64,000 nt of DNA from Macrophomina tecta. Its lineage: Eukaryota > Ascomycota > Dothideomycetes > Botryosphaeriales > Botryosphaeriaceae. Position 1 is the stretch's first letter. Every line of letters starts with the position of its first letter. The stretch spans positions 1,674,001-1,738,000 of the forward strand of contig JAKSGN010000036.1 in assembly GCA_024180945.1 (NCBI GenBank), given 5' to 3'. The notes beneath the pieces were generated by a model that saw nothing but the letters and a program-made list of their open reading frames with translations, did not search any database and was not told the DNA's origin. Positions 56,799-64,000 of this stretch are shown in pieces. The translations under genes were made by a program, and so were the position numbers.

Positions 56799-58070
56799 TC
56801 AGACAAGGAATGTCCAAAAGCTTGGGTAGACAAATTCATCCTCGAAAATGCGGCGAACTTGGTCCAGGATGAATTTCTCGACCTTTCCCACGTTCTTCAG
56901 CACTTGTTTCCCTTGCTCTTTTTGTCCGATTTCACTCTCCACCTTGATCTCCTCAAGAAGGCCGCCGGGTGCGGTCCGACGGGCTCGCTGATTGGCGGGC
57001 GTGTGCTCGTCACCGGTGGCGTCCTCTTGGGGCTCCGCACCAATCAGGGCCTCTGCATCCTCTGGAGATAAGAAACAGAAATGCGCTCGCTTCTTGATGT
57101 AAGCTAGGATTGCCACCCCGTCAAACGTTAGGCCGGTAACGGTGAGCTTGAGTGGTATCCCAACAAAGCTTGGCATAGGGTAGTCAAGCAGGATTTCCGC
57201 GGTGAGCACCATCTTGATGTCTCCTGAGTAACGGACATGCGCAACGACCTGGAGATCTTCGGGGCTAGCCTCTCGCAGACGTGGGGTAGGCGAAGGCGAG
57301 GAGCGGTCGCTGTCGCAGCGCTGATTGGAATACTCGTTGGCGTCTGAGCCAGACGCGCCGCGTTCGTGCTGGTGCTGACTCTGCGGGCGCGAATCCAAGT
57401 CGGCGGTGGATGGGGTGTTGGAGCTGATGGAAGCCGAGTGGTCGCGCGGTGTATGCGGTCTGTCCGCATGATTGTAGTCATGCCATCCGGTCTGAAACTG
57501 TGCGCCCGCTACGGCAGCGAAGGGGGTAGTAGTACCTGACAGACCGGCCCCGAGAGGCAGATGGAAGTAGCTCATGTTCGAAGTGCCACCGGGAATGCCA
57601 GGCGTCGGCTCTCTCGAGAGTGAGTTGCCCAGCTGCTCGCCGAGGGCTAACCCGCTGCGCAGCCCCGACAAGCGCGGGTCTATTGGCGCGGGACGCGCAT
57701 GGTTCCATCGCGGCTGGTCTTGGGGCTTTTCGTCCTTGAAGCGCTGCTGCTTGCGCTCGCGCGACGTCTTTGCGGCGTCACTGCCCGGCACCGCGGGCAC
57801 AGGCGGCGCAGCGTTGCCATCGCCGGGCGCGCCCTCGGCCTCGTCGTCCTCGTTTTCCTCGTAAAAGTCGGGCAACGGGTCACATATATCCTTGATCTCG
57901 ATCTCGGGCGCGGCGCTGCCAAAGTCGAACGAGTGGACCTGGACGGAGCGGATGAAGCGCGGCAGGGTGACCTGCTGGAAGCGTTCGTGGATGAAGCTGC
58001 GCACCGCCTCGGCGGACGCAGCGCCATCGGGGCCGCCAGTGAGCGTGTCCCAATTGATGTCGATCGACAT
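56799..58070 (-). CDS. MDM12: Mdm12, ERMES complex subunit (423 aa)
   Basis: The start at 58070 gives MSIDINWDTLTGGPDG..., the conserved Mdm12 N-terminus. The frame is open 39 codons further, but those residues do not fit the family. Next comes FIHERFQQVTLPRFIRSVQVHSFDFG. After an acidic loop and a long Ser/Pro-rich insert there is LQVVAHVRYSGDIKMVLTAEILLDYPMPSFVGIPLKLTVTGLTFDGVAILAYIKKRAHFCFLS. The end is KVEKFILDQVRRIFEDEFVYPSFWTFLV. This is the SMP lipid-transfer domain. Mdm12 bridges Mmm1 (ER) and Mdm34/Mdm10 (mitochondria) in the ER-mitochondria encounter structure and moves phospholipids between them. There are no introns. Confidence 0.93.
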   Translation of the reverse strand: MSIDINWDTLTGGPDGAASAEAVRSFIHERFQQVTLPRFIRSVQVHSFDFGSAAPEIEIKDICDPLPDFYEENEDDEAEGAPGDGNAAPPVPAVPGSDAAKTSRERKQQRFKDEKPQDQPRWNHARPAPIDPRLSGLRSGLALGEQLGNSLSREPTPGIPGGTSNMSYFHLPLGAGLSGTTTPFAAVAGAQFQTGWHDYNHADRPHTPRDHSASISSNTPSTADLDSRPQSQHQHERGASGSDANEYSNQRCDSDRSSPSPTPRLREASPEDLQVVAHVRYSGDIKMVLTAEILLDYPMPSFVGIPLKLTVTGLTFDGVAILAYIKKRAHFCFLSPEDAEALIGAEPQEDATGDEHTPANQRARRTAPGGLLEEIKVESEIGQKEQGKQVLKNVGKVEKFILDQVRRIFEDEFVYPSFWTFLV

Positions 58071-60042
58071 AGCGGGCGGGCGTGGGCTGGCAGCGGCAAG
58101 CAGGTTGACTTTGGCAGGTGTTGTCGGCCTGCGACACGCCAGCACGGCTCGCTTGGTCTTGGCGATCCTTGGCGTCTCTGGCGGCACCGCGGTCTGTGCC
58201 GTGGCATTGCCTGCCGGCCTGCCTGTCTACAACTACTCGCGTTGCCGGGCCCGCCTGCGAATGGGCCGCCGACGGAAGTGCTTCCAGGCAGCAAGGTGGA
58301 GGCACGATGACAGGCAGCAATGCGGAGGCAGCAGGCAGGCGGGCCGGATGGAGAAATGGATGAAATGTTTTGTGGGTAGCGTCTGGCAAATCTAACTTGT
58401 TATGAGCCCATGCTACCACTGCGCCGCCGCACGCGAGAGCTGCGGATAAAACGGCGTCTGTGGCGAGCGCCAGGCCCCGCACTGCCCGCACTATGCTGCT
58501 GCTGCTGCTGCCGCCGCTGCTGTTGCTGCTGCTCGCATGCCACCCCCCGCGCCCGCGGCGGGCCGGCGCTGATGTTAGGCTTGCCCTATACCAGTTGAGT
58601 GATCGACGATCTGGGAAGAACGACTACAGGTGATCGTGTTGCGACGCGGCCTCAGCTGCGACCACGCTGGCGAGCCCGCTGATACACGCGGGGAGAGGGG
58701 CGTGGACGGGCGTCTCGGGGGTCGGTATGGATGCGGAAGAGCCTCTGCTCGTCGCCGTTTCAGCTTCCTTGTGGCGTACTTGCGGCCCGGCCCTCTTCTG
58801 TTGGCTCGGATGATCACCGTCATCTTCGCACTGCCAGCCTGCCCTCCTGCCTCCGGCCCTCTCGCTGGGCTGTGCCGCACGGGCACAATACGGCGGGTGC
58901 GTGGCGTGCTCTGCAAGCTTTATCCCGCACCTGCTCCCGCCTCTGGCCTCTTGCGGCACGCGTCTGAGCTTGTATGCCTGCAGGCGTTGGGCAGCAATCC
59001 GCGCGCGAGTCACAAAATTAGCCAGCGCCGTCCGAGGCCTGGTGCGGCGCGCGCGAGGGATGCGATACGTACAACAATCTCGCCGTCATTTCGCGGTGGT
59101 AGGGGGCGTGCGCGCGCTCCGAGCATGGCTGGCTGGCTGGCTGGACACCACTCCACCGCTCAATGCCTCCAAGGAGGCGCGCCAACCAGGGCTCTTTCTC
59201 AAGGGTGGCCCTGCGGGGCTTCCTCCGGCTAAACAGCCGTAAGCGATTGGCGAGCCTTTGCAGCATCTCGCCCGTTCGATGATCAGTCGGAGATAATTTG
59301 CATTTTCTTCACTTCCAACGGTTTTCCTGTGCGACGTGAGCCGTGACATGGCCATGCCACCGAGCACAAGCGTGCCGCAATCTCCATCTGACGGTCTTGG
59401 AAGCTTGATTGATGGCCGGTACTCTATCCCTCGCCGCAAGCCCGCTGTGTGCCGCCCGCCCAATTCCTGGCCAGGTGAGTGCGCGAGATATGAAACGAAA
59501 GAGAGCATGGTCCCGAGGCGCGACCTCGAAGAGAGAAGACCCTCCGCCTTGTTTTCCACCATCCCAGAAAAAGTACCAGTACAGCCCGGTAGTAAAAGGG
59601 CACGAAGAGACATTAAAGGCTTCCCAAGACAATAGAGAAAAAAAAAAAAAAAACCAAGTGTAAGACCAAAAAAAAAAAACGCCAGCCCTGCTGAACGCCA
59701 GCTGTCGTGGCCGTCAGCGACGGCTCCCCATGCCATTGGAACGCCTGCACTTTTGTCTCCGTGACGCCATCCTATGCTCGTATCGTGCCGAAAATAAAGG
59801 GTAAGACCAGCGAAGGGTACCCGGCGGGGACACCGAGGGATTGGTGGTGGTACCACTGCTGAAGGGGAATCGAGGAACGACCCGCGTTTCTGCTTTCTAT
59901 AACCGCTTGCGCGGGAGGACTGCTGCTGTTGCTGTTGCTGTTGGCAGGCGTGGATGAGGCGTCGCCCGCGGGGAAAGGCGATGCATGCTGGAAAGGTCAG
60001 AGCTGCGCAGGGACGTGGCGCGCGTGGACATGGTACCTTTCA
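58071..60042. other. 2-kb GC-rich spacer 5' of MDM12
   Basis: Contains CTG-type repeats (58495-58533 and 59920-59942), a CTGG repeat near 59127 and a 16-nt A run at 59638-59653. Long frames here are Arg/Pro/Ala-rich shadows; no gene is supported. Confidence 0.5.
58495..58533 (+). repeat. CTG/CCG trinucleotide repeat
   Basis: An imperfect run of CTG units interrupted by CCG and TTG, outside any supported gene. Confidence 0.85.
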
Positions 60043-60189
60043 TCACCCATCACAACTGTCACATTTCTCGTCGTGTTTGATATGCTTTGTGTTGAGCACA
60101 CCGCAGGCGGCGCTTCTCGAGGTGGCGCACGGAGCCTTCTCGACAACCTGGTGCCCGCAGCCGTAGGTGTGTATTACTCGGGTGCACAT
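60043..60189 (-). CDS. Small Cys/His protein, conserved fungal type (48 aa)
   Basis: The ATG at 60189 starts MCTRVIHTYGCGHQVVEKAPC, and the frame ends KHIKHDEKCDSCDG. Six Cys and five His in 48 residues (CGH, C, C, KHIKHDEKC, C) suggest zinc binding. I recognise short fungal ORFs of the form MCTRVIxTYxCGHxxxEKAPC as recurrent and usually unannotated. The upstream in-frame extension to 60603 is Pro-rich and unlikely to be coding. Function unknown. A splice to a further exon is possible. Confidence 0.55.
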   Translation of the reverse strand: MCTRVIHTYGCGHQVVEKAPCATSRSAACGVLNTKHIKHDEKCDSCDG

Positions 60190-63066
60190 GATGGGCGGCG
60201 GGAGGACAGCTGTTGCTGGTGGTGGTGGTACTGGAGGAGCTTGAAGCTCTTCTGGGGCGGCGGGACTGGAGGGCGGAAATAGTCGCGCGGCAGGAATGGC
60301 GAGCAACAACAGGACGGCGCGTGGCGGGCAATTGGTGGACTGACGCAGGCGAGGGCGAGGGCGGGGAGGTGTCTTGGGGGAATTGAGGAGGAGGATTGAC
60401 GGTGACCTTGCTTGGGGACAATTTCGGCTTCGAGGGAGGCACGGCGAAGGGGAACCGCGGGCTGGTGGAGGAGCGGCGGGTCTTATAGAGACATATTGAG
60501 GCCAGCCCGGCAGGATGGGACTTCGTGGGAAGTTAATAAAATACCGTTTGCAACATCGAGTGCGACGGTCGTGTACAGCCGTTGGAACAACGCGGGAAGG
60601 CAAGGAAATTCATGTACGAGCGTTGGCCTCGCTGACAGGGTACGGCGGGGCCAGGGTGATGCTGCTATCCAAGCTCCATGGTGATTAGCATGGGCGGGCA
60701 GGCCAATAGCCTGCTAGCGGGCGTGGTCGAGGAGCACCCAGGCGACCGATCATGGCGCAGAGAATGGGACGGTACATGCCTTCGTACAGACGCAGCGCCT
60801 GCCGGCCGCTGGATTCAGCATGCCGCCCGAGCAGCACGCTGCTCTCTTTGGGAGCTGCGCATTCGCGTCCGCTCGCTCACCTGCTGCCGCTGCCCTGCCC
60901 TGCCCTGCGCTGGCCTGTCATGGCCGACCTGTGCTCGTCCCGACCTGGCACTGGCCGGCCCTGGCCCCAGGCGCCCGCTGCCCGCTGCCCGCCGCCCGCC
61001 GCCGACTGCCCGCCAACGAGCTGCCCGCATGCTCCGTGCCCAGCGCGCAGAACCCTCGCCTGGCGTGCCGGCGATCACTGCTCACACCGCACTGTATCAG
61101 CCTTGTGCGTTTGTGTGTTTAAGCTGCAGTCAGGCCATTCTGCGACTTTATTAGCACCCGCGCATTTGCCTTTGTGCGAACGGAGTGCGCCTGATTTGTA
61201 TTCGCCCGAGCATTCCACATGGCACCCTTGCGGTGGCAAGTATCGCGCGGGCGCAGTGCAGCCGCGGAAGGCCGGAGCGGTGGGACACCACGCAAGGAGC
61301 CGGCGGTCCTTACATACACGGCCGCTGGCAGACGACAGCCAGCGCAGCGCTGCTCGCGGTGGAGCAAATCTTACGCAGCCTTACATGTGATGTGGTTCCT
61401 GCCTGCCCGGTGGCACAGGGAAGGCCGCGCCCTTGTTGGGCCAGAAGATGGCTTGCATAACCAACGCTGTCGGCCCGGGGCAGATCACTCCCTACCCTAT
61501 TCCATCCTCCGGCCACAGCCCCCCGCCCCGCCTGCAGCCGCCGGTGTCGGCGTCTGTTGAGCGCTGCATGTGTACATTTCGCGTGCGCGCAGCGGCAACA
61601 TCCCAATGCTCTCCTTCAGTGCTCGCTCTCTACCTCCTCCCATCCCCATCTACCTCTGCCCGTCCCCCGCCATGCCGCCGTCCAGCACTCACGGCCGCCG
61701 CCGCCGCCGCCACGAGCAGCCCGCCCGCTGCCGCGCGCGCGCTCGCCCTCGTCCGCCCAGCCAGCCATAGCAGTAGCGCAGAGCTACCGCCCGCGCACCG
61801 TATGAGGTGGGATCCCGGATTGCAGCTGCAAATGCTGATAAGCAGGCGGCGTCGCGATAGCCGTGTGGCCGACGAAGCTCAGCGAGACAGATGGCATTAT
61901 CGAGGCTTCGCATGCTGCCGTCGCTCTGGACGCCGGTCTCCTACCTGGCGAGCAGGCAGCACCCAACCAGCCGTCCACGGACGCAGCCCCGTTGCGCAGC
62001 AATATCAGCGAACCCCACGGCTGGACGCCACCGCGCTCGCGCTCAGGAGGCACGCTCTCGAACCTTGGGCTGCGCAGCGCGCGCGCGCCTCGGCTACCCT
62101 CGGCCCCTGGAGCAGCAGATCGCGAATAATCGGCCTCGAGGTGAAGACGACGTGTCAACGGGTTCTGCGAAGCTGTTCTGTCGGCGCAGCTCCAACAAGT
62201 AAGGCGCCTCGGAGTAATGCGGGGAAGCACGACGCAAGGAGTCAGTGGATGCTAGGGCCTAGCGCGGGGTAGGTCGACCGACTCTGCACCCTGATGCCCG
62301 CGAGCCCTGAGAGCGGACGGACGGCCAGCACGCAAGCCTCACGCTCGGCCCAGAACAGCAATGAAGATTTGCACGTCGGCAGGTATTGCTCCTGCCACGC
62401 TGCGACTCGCGCGCCGCTCTGTGGACCTGCTTTGACGTCTGCTCTGATCGCCAATATTCTCACCGCCATCTTATCACGGCCATCGTCGCGCCAACAGCAT
62501 CGGATGGCCGCTGCGAGGCCTGCGCAGCCTTGGCTCTCATTCGCTCCGACGCGTGGCGTCTCGTCATAAACCAGCATCCCCTTCCGGTCCTTCCTCGCGT
62601 GTCCGCCATGGACGAACGGAGTTGCTGCTTACAGCCGGCTTATATCTGCTGGCCAGCCGTTGTTGCCCGAGCGATCTCCAGAACAACCTCCCGTCCTCGC
62701 GCTATAGACGCCGCCATCGTGCTCCCTCGCCGCTGTACTTAACCGGCTGCTGCTGCCCCTACTGCGCCCCCCTTCCGCGTCTGCAACGGCTTGCCTGAAC
62801 CCACTCTCTTACTGCGCGCTACACAATAACGAGACAAGACTTACGACCCACTCTTCAGCTACTCCCCTGAAACGCCTGTCCACGCACACGTGCTCCCTTT
62901 GACCGGACGATCCTCCTCCCGACTGTGCTACCTGCGAAGCCATAAATTCAGCTCAGATTCCCCAGCTGCCTCGAATTCTCCAGTTCCGCATTCTCCTCGC
63001 CCTTGCCAAAATCGCCCAGCTCTTTGCACCTTTTTCTCTGCCTCGAAACGACCTGTCAAGCTCAAA
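60190..63066. other. 2.9-kb GC-rich region without a supported gene
   Basis: Open frames overlap on both strands because of high GC, but they are Ala/Pro/Arg/Ser-rich and show no motif. The last 350 bp are C/T-rich and probably form the promoter and long leader of the gene at 63067. Confidence 0.5.
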
Positions 63067-63399
63067 ATGGCTGCTTCCATGAACAACCTCCTATCGGCTC
63101 GCTGCCCTTCCGCGTTCCTCATTCTCGCGCCCACGGCCTCCGCAAACTATCCCACCTCGCCTCAGGCCCTCTCTCCCACTGCTTCTCCTGCAAAGGAGCC
63201 TATCTCTCCCGCGGATGAGCTTGCTTCGCCGGTCGCCAAGCCCACCGAGAATGTTGCCCCTGAGATTGAGGCGACCCCCAAGGCGCGTCGATCGAGCAGT
63301 GTCAGCAGCAGCGCCTCTGGACAGTTCAAGTTCCTCAAGCTGGGCCCGGTTCACTTTGGAAAGGGTGACAGTGCAACCGACTTCGCTGAGACGGAGTGA
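63067..63399 (+). CDS. Small fungal protein with C-terminal FLKLGPVHFG motif (110 aa)
   Basis: The ATG at 63067 (CAAAATGG context) starts a 110-aa Ser/Pro/Ala/Glu-rich protein without a clear signal or membrane segment. Near the C-terminus RRSSSVSSSASGQFKFLKLGPVHFGKG precedes an acidic tail. The SS.SG.F.FLKLGPVH.G block recurs, to my knowledge, at the end of many short uncharacterised Pezizomycotina proteins. The RRSSS segment is a likely kinase target. No function is proposed. The long C/T-rich leader suggests strong or stress-related expression, which is inference. Confidence 0.65.
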   Translation: MAASMNNLLSARCPSAFLILAPTASANYPTSPQALSPTASPAKEPISPADELASPVAKPTENVAPEIEATPKARRSSSVSSSASGQFKFLKLGPVHFGKGDSATDFAETE

Positions 63400-64000
63400 A
63401 CACATCCAAGCCTTGGCGGTGCATCACCAATATCAGCTCTTACGCTGCGACCGCAAGTGCGCATCCCACGGCCGCGCCTGGATGACTTCTGCAATCGGCG
63501 CACCAGCTATTCCAGTCTAACTTCTCCTTCGTGATTGGTTTGCGGTGTTTGGATATTGGCATTTCATATCCTCGTGCTTCACGGCCTTCTTTCCGAGCGG
63601 GATGGGCGCATCTGACGACCGGGTTATGGCTATTAGCGAACAACCCAAGGGAGGGTGAATCAGTCAAACAAACCGACGAACCAGACATCACGATGCTATG
63701 ATATTGGCAATAGAATTTATCTCTACAGCTACCCTTGACTGCTTGCGTACCAATACTGAGTACTGTTCTCGAGAACTTGTTGCTGACGTCATGTCAATGA
63801 ATCACACATGCTCTGCCCCGCAGTCGTTAACTCAAGTTCGCACGTCGATTAAGGTGCAAGTGAATTGACTTCCCACGGACTGAGCCTATTATCGAGATCG
63901 GACGTGCGAGGACAAGGGCCTGTGGGATTTTCTCGGGATAGGGTCGTCCAATCACAGCCATGCTCCCTGATGCAGTCCTGCTCACCGGTCGATCTTGTCT
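63400..64000. other. Right-edge spacer
   Basis: 600 bp after the small gene with no supported gene up to the window end. Confidence 0.45.

Noticed and set aside
58071..58187. 39-codon extension of MDM12
   Set aside because: Mdm12 proteins begin MSID(I/L)NW, so the internal ATG at 58070 is the proper start.
59086..59856. 256-codon minus-strand open frame
   Set aside because: Contains poly-Phe stretches from A runs and low-complexity sequence; no ATG with family support.

Overview
The window looks like nuclear DNA of a filamentous ascomycete (Pezizomycotina, probably Dothideomycetes). Genes lie singly on both strands. Most are split by introns of about 50-120 nt with GT...AG ends. The recognisable proteins are typical fungal ones: Mdm12, Nup85-like, Rpa43, FRG1, an FRE-type ferric reductase, a Dal5-type permease, a Rab4-like GTPase and secreted carbohydrate-active enzymes. 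No rRNA, tRNA, CRISPR array or bacterial-style operon was seen. Exon models were built by hand from splice signals, reading-frame phase and family motifs.

Region by region. 1-790: start of a BTB/POZ gene that runs off the left edge. 0.8-4.9 kb: no supported gene. 4.9-11.2 kb: an alginate-lyase-like secreted enzyme next to a GH27 alpha-galactosidase whose third exon is split by a complete 2,860-bp hAT DNA transposon. The transposon has 21-bp terminal inverted repeats, an exact 8-bp target duplication and an open 748-aa transposase. 11.6-13.8 kb: a fasciclin-domain protein and a frame-broken BTB relic. 14.4-22.6 kb: a large Nup85-like nucleoporin, a kelch protein with an apparent 1-nt frameshift, and a GH18-like protein lacking the catalytic glutamate. 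24.5-38.4 kb: an allantoate-type permease, a Rab4-like GTPase, a PAF-acetylhydrolase-like lipase, a conserved fungal orphan, FRG1, a GPI-type surface protein and a four-TM protein. 39.2-47.5 kb: a ferroportin-like transporter, a coilin-like nuclear protein and a ferric reductase. 47.7-58.1 kb: Rpa43, a membrane J-protein, an NmrA-like oxidoreductase, a phytanoyl-CoA-dioxygenase-like protein and Mdm12. 58-64 kb: GC-rich and gene-poor, holding two small proteins.

These are mostly independent housekeeping or accessory genes. Functional neighbourhoods that can be inferred are the secreted carbohydrate pair (lyase plus GH27), now half broken by the transposon, and the ferroportin-like/ferric-reductase pair for iron, separated by the coilin-like gene. 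The most distinctive event is the recent-looking hAT insertion. I found no clear multi-gene system that would be new.
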